24,435 bases of DNA from a virus. The position numbers and the translations under genes are program-made. The stretch covers positions 1 to 24,435 of IMG/VR virus record IMGVR_UViG_3300018080_000578; one strand, 5' to 3'. Below, in pieces: positions 6,845 through 14,633 of this stretch (within the stretch, counting starts at the first letter, position 1; each line of letters begins with the position of its first letter). The notes below the pieces were generated by a model. It saw only the letters and a program-made list of their open reading frames with translations. It was not told the DNA's origin and did no database searches.

Positions 6845-7933
6845 ATGCCCAGCAAGATCACAGGCGATCAACTCGCCGATTTCATCGCCGCCCACTACCC
6901 CGCCGCGCAAGCGGATCGGGGCTACTGGCGCGCGGACGACGTGGACGTGGACCCCTGGCAGGCGTACACGGATCACCTCGTCGAGTGGGTCCGGCACGAC
7001 GCCGTCCCCGGTCTCCGTCTTGACGACGGTCAGACCGCGGTGTTTCGCGATGCCTTGGAACACATCGTCGCGCAGACGATCGACAAGCGATATCCGGCAC
7101 TCCGCGCTCGCGAGTTCATCCCGGTTGCGTCGGGCGTGAGCCCCGGAGCCGAGGAGATCTCGGTCATCGGCTACGAGGGTCGCGGCAGCGCGACCCGGCT
7201 GGCGACCTACGGCGAGGACATCCGGACCGTCGACGTCAGGGCCGGCAAGGCCACGATCCCCGTGGTCGGATCTGCCGCTGGCTGGCGGTGGACGACTCAG
7301 CAGGTCCGCGCCCTGGCGCAGGCCCGCAGCAAGGGATTCCCGAGCGACATCAACCAGAAGGGCATGGACACCGCCCGTCTGGTCGTGCTCCGCGACATCG
7401 ACGCCCTGCTCGCCACCGGCGAGGCTGACAGCGGCGTCGAAGGTTTCTGCGCGCTTGGCGACGTCAACGTCGTGACCGCTGGCGGCGCCTTCATCACCGG
7501 CGCGTGGGCTGGCGGCGTGACGACCCCCGCCCAGATCCTCGCCGACATCATCTATGCCCAGTCGCAGATCGAGGCGACCGGCGTGTGGATGATGGACACC
7601 CTGCTGATCCCGTCCTCGGTCTACGGCCACCTCGCGGTGACCGAGATCTCGGCCGGATCCGGCAAGTCCATCCTCGAGTGGCTGCGGGCGAGCCTGCCCC
7701 AGATCGGCATCGAGAAGTGGATCCACCTCGACACCGCCGGTGCTGCCGGCGTGACCCGCGCTGTCGCCTACATGCGAGATCGCGCTGTCGTCGAGGGCTA
7801 TCTCCCCGTCGACGTCGAGGCGCTCCCGCCCTGGCAGGACGGCCCGATGTCCTACTTGAACGTTTTCCATGCTCGCTGCGCCGGGTGTCACTCCGCGAAC
7901 CCGAGCGGCATGCTCTACATGGACGGAGTCTAG
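6845..7933 (+). CDS. Major capsid protein, DUF2184-type HK97 fold
   Basis: A 362-residue protein with a strong ribosome-binding site (GGTAGGAGG, 7 nt before ATG 6845). It shows the DUF2184 capsid pattern: YPALRAREFIPVASGVSPGAEEISVIGY near residues 85-113, then the GWRWTTQQVRALAQARSKG segment (about 147-165), ARLVVLRDIDALLATGE, a WMMDTLLIPSSVYGHLA beta/helix segment and the near-terminal VEALPPWQDGPMSYLNVFHARCAG. These elements are known in HK97-fold capsids recognised as DUF2184. It will form the icosahedral shell. It follows the cement gene and precedes the connector gene, as expected. Its C-terminus ends GMLYMDGV. Assignment is confident from order plus motif, without a structure comparison. 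Confidence 0.88.
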   Translation: MPSKITGDQLADFIAAHYPAAQADRGYWRADDVDVDPWQAYTDHLVEWVRHDAVPGLRLDDGQTAVFRDALEHIVAQTIDKRYPALRAREFIPVASGVSPGAEEISVIGYEGRGSATRLATYGEDIRTVDVRAGKATIPVVGSAAGWRWTTQQVRALAQARSKGFPSDINQKGMDTARLVVLRDIDALLATGEADSGVEGFCALGDVNVVTAGGAFITGAWAGGVTTPAQILADIIYAQSQIEATGVWMMDTLLIPSSVYGHLAVTEISAGSGKSILEWLRASLPQIGIEKWIHLDTAGAAGVTRAVAYMRDRAVVEGYLPVDVEALPPWQDGPMSYLNVFHARCAGCHSANPSGMLYMDGV

Positions 7934-7937
7934 ATCC

Positions 7938-8261
7938 ATGGCCGTGACCGCCGCATCGCTGAAGGCCGCTTGGCCGGAGTTCGACGCCGCCGCCGACGCA
8001 CTGGTGACGTCGAAGATCTCCCAGGCCGAGCGGTCTCTCAGCGAGTCGGCGTTCGCGGATTCCGACACCTACGACGACGCCGTCACGCTGAAGGCATGCC
8101 ACCTCCTCGCGCTCACCCCCGATGGCCGCGCGATGCGGCTGGATCCGGAGGGCAAGGCCGGTCGGTATGGCCTCGGAGTCACCATCTACGGCCAGGAGCT
8201 CGACCAGCTGATCCGCGCTTCGACGGTGGGCCTCGCCCGCCTTTCGGGGGACGGATCATGA
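7938..8261 (+). CDS. Head-tail connector protein, DUF4054-like
   Basis: A 107-residue protein. I chose ATG 7938, which has GGAG at 7925-7928 nine bases upstream; an in-frame start at 7869 would read back into the capsid gene. The sequence is mostly helical: SLKAAWPEFD, ISQAERSLSESAFADSDTYDDAVTLKACHLLAL, and a terminal SGDGS. The pattern 'F-P-E-F, then ISQAE..., then a helix ending in HLLA' is the connector signature seen in DUF4054 and gp6-like proteins. It should bind under the portal as the first connector ring. The next gene overlaps by ATGA. Confidence 0.75.
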   Translation: MAVTAASLKAAWPEFDAAADALVTSKISQAERSLSESAFADSDTYDDAVTLKACHLLALTPDGRAMRLDPEGKAGRYGLGVTIYGQELDQLIRASTVGLARLSGDGS

Positions 8262-8731
8262 CGGTCCGCGATGTGGATCACGGCTACGAGGCACTGTTTC
8301 GTCGCCTCGCTCAGCGGAACCAGGGCCGCGTCGTCGACGTCGGGGTCATGGGTCAGGAGGGCGCTGGGATCTACGAGGGGACCGGGCTCACCGTCGCCGA
8401 CGTCGCGAGCTTTCATGAGTTCGGTCGCGGCGTCCCCGAGCGCTCGTTCATTCGGGCCTATGTCGACGAAAACAGAGAGCAAATCGAGAACACGCTTCGC
8501 CGGATGGCGCAGAAGGTCATCAAGGGCGAGGTCAGATCTTTCGACGCGGGACTCGAGCTGATCGGGCAGAGGATCCAGAACGAGATCAAGAAACGGATCA
8601 AGGCTGGAATCGAGCCCGCACTTGCGCAATCCACCATCGACCGCAAGGGATCCAAGCCCCCGCTGATCGACACCGGCCAGCTCATCAATAGCATCACCTA
8701 CGAGCTGCGCCAGATCGCCGAGGGCGCGTGA
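8258..8731 (+). CDS. Neck / virion morphogenesis protein, HK97 gp10-like
   Basis: A 157-residue protein whose ATG 8258 overlaps the preceding stop. The open frame runs further upstream but that part is connector-gene shadow. It holds the gp10/virion-morphogenesis hallmark FHEFGRGVPERSFIRAYVDENREQI (about residues 49-73), where 'HEFG...PERSFIR' is the conserved centre, followed by a long helix and a terminal QSTIDRKGSKPPLIDTGQLINSITY. The last phrase (P-x-x-DTG-x-L-x-x-S-x-x) is also widely conserved in these proteins. Members help close the head-tail junction. Confidence is high for the family and moderate for the exact role. Confidence 0.8.
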   Translation: MTVRDVDHGYEALFRRLAQRNQGRVVDVGVMGQEGAGIYEGTGLTVADVASFHEFGRGVPERSFIRAYVDENREQIENTLRRMAQKVIKGEVRSFDAGLELIGQRIQNEIKKRIKAGIEPALAQSTIDRKGSKPPLIDTGQLINSITYELRQIAEGA

Positions 8732-9315
8732 TGAATCTCGGCGCGATCAGAGAGGCCGTCGCAACCTGGGTGGCTGACGTCACCGGGCTCCCCGTCCGGT
8801 GGATGGAGCGGCCCCAGTCCTTCGGCGCCGACCAGATGCTCCTGCATATCAGGGGCTTTCGCGGCGTCGGCCTCGACGAACTCGTCGAGGAATACGACGA
8901 AACGACCCCGCTCGGATCTGACTGGGGAGACATCGTCGGAGGCTACACCCCGACACAGACCGGCCAGCGGGTCGGCACCCTCGAGATCCGGGCCGAGCTC
9001 CAGAGCCAGGCGAGCGACGAGGACGCGCTGTACTACGTACAGCTCGTTCGCGACCGGCTGGCTCTGCCAGCATGCACCGACGCGCTCGAGGCCGCCGGGG
9101 CAGCCATCGGGGAGATCCTCCTCGAGCCGACAGAGATCAGCATGACGCGAGACCTTCGGCGCACGTCCACGGCTCAGATGGACGTCGCCCTGAATGCCGC
9201 CGCGGCTGCTGACGGGGTGCCTTACGGCACCATCGAATCCGCAGATCTCACAGTCGTCGGGCGGGACGAGGACGGCGCGACCGTCTTCTCCGTCGCGACG
9301 AAGATAGAGGTATAG
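8731..9315 (+). CDS. Neck terminator / tail completion protein, LIC_12616-like
   Basis: A 194-residue protein. I prefer ATG 8731, which shares one base with the preceding stop (TGATG), over the in-frame GTG 8728. Sequence features are LGAIREAVATWVADVTGLPVRWME at the N-terminus, an internal loop ending TGQRVGTLEIRAELQSQ, a helix YYVQLVRDRLALP and a C-terminal strand pair FSVATKIEV. The order 'short helix, V-x-W, basic loop, ALYYV-LVRDRL' matches the tail terminator families that cap the tube under the connector. Position before the sheath agrees. The terminator role is inferred from family and order. Confidence 0.7.
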   Translation: MNLGAIREAVATWVADVTGLPVRWMERPQSFGADQMLLHIRGFRGVGLDELVEEYDETTPLGSDWGDIVGGYTPTQTGQRVGTLEIRAELQSQASDEDALYYVQLVRDRLALPACTDALEAAGAAIGEILLEPTEISMTRDLRRTSTAQMDVALNAAAAADGVPYGTIESADLTVVGRDEDGATVFSVATKIEV

Positions 9316-9316
9316 A

Positions 9317-9574
9317 ATGTCCGAGCTGATCATCACGATCCACCGGGACGAGAGAGACTGGCCCGCGACCACGCGGCGCACCCGGATGACCGGCTATGGG
9401 GTCGGCGTCCACTCGATGACCTCCGAGCACTGGGCGGGCCGTGTCGAGCACGTCGGTCGCCCGCGAATCGACGCCGCGATCCGGCGCAAGGATCTCCGCG
9501 TCGTCGACGCATCGACGCTCGCAGATCCGGCAGCCGCGACCGAGGGCGAGGAGCCCGAAGGGGGTGAGCGATGA
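9317..9574 (+). CDS. Small pre-sheath protein, DUF2635-like position
   Basis: An 85-residue basic protein with an acidic, Glu/Gly-rich tail (EGEEPEGGER). GAGG at 9307-9310 lies six bases before ATG 9317, and the stop overlaps the sheath start as ATGA. Mu and relatives carry a short DUF2635 protein directly before the sheath, and the phrase GVHSMTSEHWAGRVEHV vaguely recalls its Tyr/Trp-Arg-Arg pattern. The match is weak, so I leave the function open: a sheath assembly helper or an unrelated small gene. The frame is credible because of coupling on both sides. Confidence 0.6.
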   Translation: MSELIITIHRDERDWPATTRRTRMTGYGVGVHSMTSEHWAGRVEHVGRPRIDAAIRRKDLRVVDASTLADPAAATEGEEPEGGER

Positions 9575-10959
9575 GCCTCAGCGACTATACCTCGATCACC
9601 GTCTCGCGTGAGACCCAGGCACCGAGTCAGCAGTCGTTCAACACGCTCGGGATTCTGGCATACCACAGTGTTTACGCGGACTACGCCCGCCAGTACGACG
9701 CGAACGCCGACGGCCTGGCACAGATGGTCACGGACGGATTCAACACATATGATCCGGCCTACCGCATGGCGAGTCGCTTCGTTTCGCAGGACGGCCACCC
9801 GCCGTATTTCCGCGTGCTGCGGCGCGAGACGGCGTACCAGCAGGGCGTCGAGCTCGAGCCGGATCAGGGCGGCGTTGTCCCGCCCGCGGCGCTGGTGATC
9901 ACCGTCTCGATCACCGGCCCCAACGGGACCACCATCGACTACACCCGCACCTCAGCGGGCGTTTCGAAAAACGCCGAGGCGACCGCGCTCGCGAACTCGA
10001 TTGACGTTGATCCCCTCGGCTGGGGCGCTGGCGGATCTGCGGAGTTCGTCTGCGCGGTTTCGGGCGGTGGCGCTGGTGACAAGATCGAGATCGACTCGGC
10101 AGCCGCAGACGGGAAGCTCTGGTATTTCACCGGCATGGAGTACCTCATCTATGAGGACGTCACGCCTGATCCGGGCATCGTCGCCGACCTGACCACAATT
10201 CGCACCTCGGGATCCGACGATTTCTACGGGATCATCATCGACTCGGAGAGCGACGCCGAGGTCGCGGCCCTCGCCGCTCACGTCGAGACGCTCAACAAGA
10301 TCTTCGGCTTCGCGTCCAGATCCACCGCGGTCCCGACAGCCGGCGCGGGCGACATCTTCACGGCGCTCGAGGCAGCCGACTACGACCGCACCTTTGGGGT
10401 CTCGACCGCTGGATCTCTCGCGACCTACCCCGCCGCAAGCTGGATGGGCCTGAAGCTCGGCGCCACGCCAGGATTCACCAACTGGGCCTTCGCGTCGTCC
10501 GCAGCCGGCGTCGTCGCCGACACCTGGACCGCAGCGGAGAAGGGATATATCCGGACGACCAAGGGCGGCAACTACTACATCGAGGAGGCCGAGATCTCCC
10601 ACTTCTACCCGGGGCAGATGTTCAGCGGCGAGTGGATTGACATCATCATGCTGGTCGACTGGACCGTCGCCCGAATCCAGGAAGCCGTCTTCGGCTCGCT
10701 GATTACGGCGGACAAGATCCCCTACACCGCCAAGGGCGCCGAGCAGATCAAGGGCGAGTGCTTCTCGGTCGTCCGCCAGCAGATGCGAGACGACGACTCG
10801 GGCGGGTACGTCAAGGGATCCGAACTCTTCACCTACCCCGAAATGTCAACGATCTCAACGGCAAACAAGGCGTCACGGAACCTCCCGGACTGCACCCTGT
10901 ATTGCCAATTCACCAACGCGATCAACACGGTCGGCCTCGAGCTGACGCTCAGCTACTAG
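9571..10959 (+). CDS. Contractile tail sheath protein, DUF3383-type
   Basis: A 462-residue protein; ATG 9571 overlaps the previous stop and follows GGGGGTGAG. The N-terminus SLSDYTSITVSRETQAPSQQ is the DUF3383 opening (V-x-V-S-x-x-T-x-A-P-x-x). Further features are a beta-rich insertion (about residues 105-190), DFYGIIIDSESDAEVAALAAHVE (about 213-235) as the Rossmann-like core, ASWMGLKLGATPGFTNWAFAS (about 289-309), and KGGNYYIEEAEIS with the terminal QFTNAINTVGLELTLSY, the C-terminal strand that links sheath subunits. The sheath surrounds the tube and contracts to drive it into the host. It defines this as a myovirus. Confidence 0.9.
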   Translation: MSLSDYTSITVSRETQAPSQQSFNTLGILAYHSVYADYARQYDANADGLAQMVTDGFNTYDPAYRMASRFVSQDGHPPYFRVLRRETAYQQGVELEPDQGGVVPPAALVITVSITGPNGTTIDYTRTSAGVSKNAEATALANSIDVDPLGWGAGGSAEFVCAVSGGGAGDKIEIDSAAADGKLWYFTGMEYLIYEDVTPDPGIVADLTTIRTSGSDDFYGIIIDSESDAEVAALAAHVETLNKIFGFASRSTAVPTAGAGDIFTALEAADYDRTFGVSTAGSLATYPAASWMGLKLGATPGFTNWAFASSAAGVVADTWTAAEKGYIRTTKGGNYYIEEAEISHFYPGQMFSGEWIDIIMLVDWTVARIQEAVFGSLITADKIPYTAKGAEQIKGECFSVVRQQMRDDDSGGYVKGSELFTYPEMSTISTANKASRNLPDCTLYCQFTNAINTVGLELTLSY

Positions 10960-10968
10960 GAGATCCCC

Positions 10969-11403
10969 ATGGGCGAACAGAGCACTCACAGCCTGGCGCG
11001 GACGGCGCTCTCGATTGCCGGGATCAACATCTCGGCGGGCGCGGGCACCGGATCTTTCGTCAAGGTGACCCCCGTCGGCGACTGGCGCTCGGTCACCGTC
11101 GGCGTCCAGGGCGACGTTTGCGTCAACGAAAACGCCGACCATTCCGCGACCTTCGAGCTGACGCTGCTTCACTCGGCGACGCTCAACCGCCAGCTCCAGG
11201 CCAAGCTCAACCTGACCACCGGCCAGGACGGCTCGGTCGGGATCGGGGCCTTCCAGCTCACGGATCTGGCGAGCGGATCCGAGATCTCCGGTGACTGCGT
11301 GCTGACCGCTCCCCCCGAGTGGGACGTTCAGACCGAGGTGCAGAACGCCGTCTGGAAGGGTACGATCCTCCAGGCCACCTACAGGCTCGGGGGCACCGCG
11401 TGA
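10969..11403 (+). CDS. Tail tube protein, DUF3277-like
   Basis: A 144-residue protein starting at ATG 10969, with AGGAG overlapping the sheath stop 7-8 nt upstream. It is beta-rich: LSIAGINISAGAGTGSFVKVTP, WRSVTVGVQGDVCVNENADHSATFELTLLHS, then DGSVGIGAFQLTDL and a closing VWKGTILQATYRLGGTA. The phrase 'V-x-G-x-x-G ... N-x-N-x-x-x-x-x-F-x-L-x-L' is typical of small tube proteins in this group. It forms the inner tube inside the sheath. The following chaperone start overlaps its stop as GTGA. Length and position fit the family. Confidence 0.85.
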   Translation: MGEQSTHSLARTALSIAGINISAGAGTGSFVKVTPVGDWRSVTVGVQGDVCVNENADHSATFELTLLHSATLNRQLQAKLNLTTGQDGSVGIGAFQLTDLASGSEISGDCVLTAPPEWDVQTEVQNAVWKGTILQATYRLGGTA

Positions 11404-11879
11404 GGAGCGAATCCCGCAAGATCGGGGGCCATCGCTACACTGTGACCATGCTCCTGCTGGATCAGTGGCAGGATCTTCGCGATGCGGTCTGGCCGACGCT
11501 GATGGGTGTGATCCCCGACGTGGTCGAGGCCGACAAGGTTACGAAGGAGCAGCTCACGGACGTGGTCAGATCCGCCTCGGTGCTCCTGCCGCTCCAGCCC
11601 GAGAGCTACCGCACCGCGATCCGGCTGCTCCACGAGTGCTCCGAGGTCGACGGGCAGGCCGGTCGCCTCTCGGACGTGGGCGAGATCTGGTGGGCCGAGC
11701 AGGGTTACGCCGAGCTCGGCGAGTGGCTCGCCTTCGCGCTGGAGATCCAGCTCGTCCCTTTCTTGCACAGTCTGCCTCTCGCGAGCCTCCGGCGTCTTGC
11801 TCAGGGCCGTCCGTCCGCATCCCCGATCACATCGACTGGGATGTCTGGCGGCTTGTCCGCAAAGGGTACGGGACTCTAG
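11400..11879 (+). CDS. Tail assembly chaperone, G-like (zero-frame product)
   Basis: A 159-residue product starting at GTG 11400, which overlaps the tube stop (GTGA). It opens VRSESRKIGGHRYTVTML, a start common to chaperone genes between tube and tape measure. The body is helical (LLDQWQDLRDAVWPTLMG; QGYAELGEWLAFALEIQ). Beyond the slippery site at 11756-11762 the zero-frame tail becomes low in family-like character (LRRLAQGRPSASPITSTG onward), as in lambda gpG. G-type proteins bind the tape measure before tube polymerisation and are absent from virions. The alternative GTG-independent start at an upstream ATG (11319) would lie inside the tube gene and is unlikely. Confidence 0.78.
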   Translation: MRSESRKIGGHRYTVTMLLLDQWQDLRDAVWPTLMGVIPDVVEADKVTKEQLTDVVRSASVLLPLQPESYRTAIRLLHECSEVDGQAGRLSDVGEIWWAEQGYAELGEWLAFALEIQLVPFLHSLPLASLRRLAQGRPSASPITSTGMSGGLSAKGTGL

Positions 11880-11968
11880 TGGAAATCCGCACCAAGTGGA
11901 CTATACTCGACGTGCTCGACGGGCACGATGTGGCGGATCTGGACAGGCGGCTCGCGGAGAAAGCATAG
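11400..11968 (+). CDS. Tail assembly chaperone GT-like frameshift product (-1)
   Basis: A -1 slip on C-CCT-TTC at 11756-11762 moves translation into a second frame that ends at TAG 11966-11968 and gives a product of about 189 residues. The added 68 residues include DHIDWDVWRLVRKGYGTLVEIRTKW and ILDVLDGHDVADLDRRLAE, resembling small proteins of the type DYDVWR-x-x-x-G...L-x-D-x-x-x-x-x-ALD that follow G in many phages. This second frame has no ATG, and its only start codon is GTG 11879, after most of the conserved-looking part. The TAGTG junction there offers reinitiation as a weaker alternative. In lambda, G and GT work together on the tape measure. Frame and slippery site are seen; frameshifting is inferred. 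Confidence 0.65.
11756..11762 (+). other. -1 ribosomal frameshift slippery heptamer
   Basis: C CCT TTC fits X XXY YYZ exactly in the zero frame (codons CCT 11757-11759 and TTC 11760-11762). After a -1 slip the tRNAs re-pair on CCC and TTT. The next codons (CTT GCA CAG) enter the frame that carries the conserved-looking chaperone tail. No clear downstream pseudoknot is visible; only a short CTCGCGAG palindrome follows about 15 nt later. Confidence 0.6.
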
Positions 11969-11971
11969 CTC

Positions 11972-13621
11972 ATGGCTGGCGCGCTCCGAGAAGTTCTCGC
12001 ACGATTTGGGATCAGCGCGGACACGCGCCCGCTCGACCGGGCGAACCGCCGGATCTCCTCGACAACAAGGTCATTGCGCGGCCTGGTCGCCGCTGCCGGC
12101 GGGGCTGCCACCCTCGTCGCCATGCGCCGGTTTGTGTCGGGGGCTGTCGCGATGGGCGACGAGCTGGACAAGACCGCGCAGCAGGTCGGGTTGACAACGG
12201 CAGAACTCCAAGCATTTCGGCACGCTGCGGAGCTTTCCGGCGTCGACGGGGCGGCGTTCGCGAACTCGCTCGGGCAGCTCCAGCGCCGCGCGCTCGATGC
12301 CGCCGAGGGCACGGCTGAGTCCGCCGATGCGTTCACTCGGATCGGGATCAGCATCGATCAACTGACCGGATCTAACGGCGAGCTGGTCGGGGCTGCCGAG
12401 CTCCTGCGGCTCGTCGCTGACGGGATGCAGGGCACCGAGAATTCAACCGTCCGCACCGCGACGGCCATGGAGCTCATGGGGAGATCTGGCCGCCGAATGC
12501 TGCCGATGCTCACCGGCGGACGCGAGGGTCTCGCCGCGATGGAGGCCGAGCTGGCCGAGCTCGGCGGCGGCGCGTCGGCGGAATTCATCCGTCAATCAGT
12601 GCAGATGACAGACGAGATGACACGCGCGAAGCTCGCGACGACGTCACTCCGCGCCACGTTTCTGACGGCACTCCTTCCGACGATGACGCGCGTCGTCCAG
12701 TGGCTCACGAGGATGGCGGCGGCGCTGTCCGAGACCGGCGCGGCGGCGGATCTGGCGAAGCCGATCCTCATCGCGCTCGGGGTCGCGGCCACGGCGGCAG
12801 CCGTCCAGATCGGCATTGCATGGGGCGCGACGGTCGCCCCGATCCTCCTTGCTGCTGCCGCCGCCGCGCTGCTCTACCTCGCAGTCGACGACGTCTACGG
12901 AGCCATCGAGGGCAGGGAGTCCGTACTCGAGGAGTTCGTGAATTCCCTTGGATATCTCATAGATATGCCGCGGCTCGGAACGAACTCGCTGCAAGGTCTG
13001 CGCGACACCTGGGAGCAGTATTTTGCCGTCGTCGCAGCAGGCACGCCCCCGATGGAGGCGCTCGGGTACGTGCTCCAATCGATGTGGGCGAGCGCGGAGA
13101 ACGGGACCGGGCTCGGGGTCGCGGTATCCGGCGTGATCCTCGTGTGGGTCGCCGCGATCCAGCAGCTCACGACGACGCTGGTTGACGCGTACTCGGCATT
13201 CACCGCATTTTACGGCGTCGCTGCCTCCGCGTCGTCCGGGACCGGATTCGACTTCGGATCTCGGGTCAGAAGTCAAGTCCAAAATGCGGGCGGATCCTTC
13301 CTCCGATCAATCCCCGGCCTCGGGGGCGCGGCAGACCGGATCTTTGGATCTCGCGAGGACGTGGACGCCAGCGGCGCGGCGCAGGCCCGCGCGAGGGCCG
13401 AAGACGCCAGGGTCCGCGGGATCTCGGGCAACTACGCCACGGCTCCCCAGCCGCCGCGCAACGTCCAGATCACCAAGGGTCCGACGTCTATCGTGGTGAA
13501 CGCGGCTGAAGATCCGCAGGCCACGGCGCGTATAGTCCGCGCCGAACTCGAGCGCAGCGAAGCGGCGAAGAATCGCGAATCCCTTGCCGCACTCGAGCCC
13601 GCCCCCGCAGGGGGCTCGTGA
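11972..13621 (+). CDS. Tail tape measure protein
   Basis: A 549-residue protein starting at ATG 11972, three bases after the GT stop. It begins with a helical region (REVLARFGISADTRPLDRANRRI) and the tape-measure-like TRSLRGLVAAAGGAATLVAMRR. A strong TP901-type phrase follows: DELDKTAQQVGLTTAELQAFRHAAELSG (about residues 63-90), then MELMGRSGRRMLPML. A hydrophobic block of about 45 residues (PILIALGVAATAAAVQIG to LLYLAVDDVY, about 265-310) and a second one (GVAVSGVILVWVAAIQQL) are typical membrane-active segments. The C-terminus is Ala/Pro-rich. Tape measures set tail length at roughly 1.5 A per residue, which would give a short tail near 80 nm. The chaperone neighbours support the call. Confidence 0.88.
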   Translation: MAGALREVLARFGISADTRPLDRANRRISSTTRSLRGLVAAAGGAATLVAMRRFVSGAVAMGDELDKTAQQVGLTTAELQAFRHAAELSGVDGAAFANSLGQLQRRALDAAEGTAESADAFTRIGISIDQLTGSNGELVGAAELLRLVADGMQGTENSTVRTATAMELMGRSGRRMLPMLTGGREGLAAMEAELAELGGGASAEFIRQSVQMTDEMTRAKLATTSLRATFLTALLPTMTRVVQWLTRMAAALSETGAAADLAKPILIALGVAATAAAVQIGIAWGATVAPILLAAAAAALLYLAVDDVYGAIEGRESVLEEFVNSLGYLIDMPRLGTNSLQGLRDTWEQYFAVVAAGTPPMEALGYVLQSMWASAENGTGLGVAVSGVILVWVAAIQQLTTTLVDAYSAFTAFYGVAASASSGTGFDFGSRVRSQVQNAGGSFLRSIPGLGGAADRIFGSREDVDASGAAQARARAEDARVRGISGNYATAPQPPRNVQITKGPTSIVVNAAEDPQATARIVRAELERSEAAKNRESLAALEPAPAGGS

Positions 13622-14301
13622 TGCCGAGATCCCGCACATCGATCCAGTGGGACGACGTAAAGACCCGGCCATCCGAAGACGGCGGCGACGAGATCGCGAC
13701 CGACCGTGGCGAGCTCGTCTTCGATGCCGTCACGGCGCAGACCCGAGATCTCGCAGCCGAGCTGCCCGAGCACCCCGTCGAGGACGGCGTCGCGAACACG
13801 GACCACGTAATCCCGCAGCCGAATCGGATCTCGTTCGAAGCCCACGTCTCGACAGCGGTTTTTGATCCGGCGCTCCTCGGCGACCGGCGGGCGGTGTCGA
13901 AGGACGGGACGGATCTGAGGGTGATCGCGGCGGACAGCCCGCGAGATCGCGCCGCTGACGCGCTGACGCTGCTCGAGGAGCTGAAGAACGCCGGGACCAC
14001 AATCGACATCATCGGCCTGCCCTACGGCGACCTCGAGAGCTACCAGATCCGCAGCATCTCGGCGACCCAGAGCGGGGGGACCGGCGAGCAGCTCGTGCCG
14101 ACCATCGAAGCGCGCCAGCGGGTCACCGCGACGGTCTCCGAGGTCGACGCACCAGCACCGAGGGTGGAGCGCACGCGGCGGCGGCGCGACCAGGGGCAGC
14201 AGGACGCGGATGAGAACGAGGACGAGAACGAGAACGAAAACAACGCCACAGCAGCGCGAAATCTTTTGATAAACACCGGCCTCCGCGTGTTTGGCGACTG
14301 A
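13621..14301 (+). CDS. Dit-like baseplate/tail protein
   Basis: A 226-residue protein following the tape measure. I chose ATG 13621 (TGATG junction), although GTG 13618 is in frame. The middle (about 60-160) reads NRISFEAHVSTAVFDP ... ALTLLEELKNAGTTIDIIGLPYGDLESYQIRSISATQSGG, which is the Dit-like pattern found in contractile-tail phages at this position. The tail of about 50 residues is charged: an Arg-rich patch (RVERTRRRRDQGQQD), then an Asp/Glu/Asn repeat of DEN/EN units (about 14206-14240), before NLLINTGLRVFGD. Dit-like proteins form the ring between tube and hub. The repeat is probably a disordered linker. Confidence 0.7.
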   Translation: MPRSRTSIQWDDVKTRPSEDGGDEIATDRGELVFDAVTAQTRDLAAELPEHPVEDGVANTDHVIPQPNRISFEAHVSTAVFDPALLGDRRAVSKDGTDLRVIAADSPRDRAADALTLLEELKNAGTTIDIIGLPYGDLESYQIRSISATQSGGTGEQLVPTIEARQRVTATVSEVDAPAPRVERTRRRRDQGQQDADENEDENENENNATAARNLLINTGLRVFGD

Positions 14302-14302
14302 C

Positions 14303-14632
14303 ATGGCCGTCCTTGAGCTCAGAGCCCCCGAGCGGCACGGCGACAGCTACGCGGTCACTCTCGATGAGTCGGTCTACGAGATCTCGTGGTCGTGGAACGC
14401 GAGATCTGGGCGCTGGTGGATGAGGCTCTCCGACGACGACGGCCAGATCGTCTACATCCCCGTGGTCGGCGGGCTCCCGCTTCTGCGCTCGGTCACAGGC
14501 GAGCGGAGGCCACCGGGCGAGCTGCTGATCCGAGACAGGCTGGGCCAGGGAAGGGAGCCCGGACTTCGCGATTTCACGTCTGATTTCGTGCTGCTCTACG
14601 TCGAGGAATCCGACATCCCCGAGGGCTATTGA
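14303..14632 (+). CDS. Baseplate plug protein, Pam3 gp18-like
   Basis: A 109-residue beta-rich protein. ATG 14303 comes one base after the preceding stop; another ATG at 14291 is in frame but lies in the previous gene. The sequence SYAVTLDESVYEISWSWNARSGRWWMRLSDDDGQ is the family hallmark: paired strands with Y-x-I-x-x-x-W-N-x-x-x-x-x-W-x-x-x-L-x-D. It continues IVYIPVVGGLPLLRSV and LLYVEESDIPEG. Such small proteins plug the baseplate below the tube in Pam3-type phages. Its place between Dit-like and hub genes agrees. The Shine-Dalgarno is poor, so translation is probably coupled. Confidence 0.75.
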   Translation: MAVLELRAPERHGDSYAVTLDESVYEISWSWNARSGRWWMRLSDDDGQIVYIPVVGGLPLLRSVTGERRPPGELLIRDRLGQGREPGLRDFTSDFVLLYVEESDIPEGY

Positions 14633-14633
14633 C

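Noticed and set aside
6203-8068. Long open frame on the minus strand across the cement and capsid genes (also similar long antisense frames at 166-1383, 2018-2821, 3394-4164 and 9952-10602)
   Set aside because: They are mirror images of well-supported genes in GC-rich DNA. Their translations have shadow composition (Asp/Arg/Gly/His runs) and no family-like pattern or ribosome-binding site.
11879-11968. Separate small gene starting at GTG 11879
   Set aside because: It would drop most of the conserved-looking part (WDVWRLVRKGYG) just upstream, and a phased slippery site explains the frame better.
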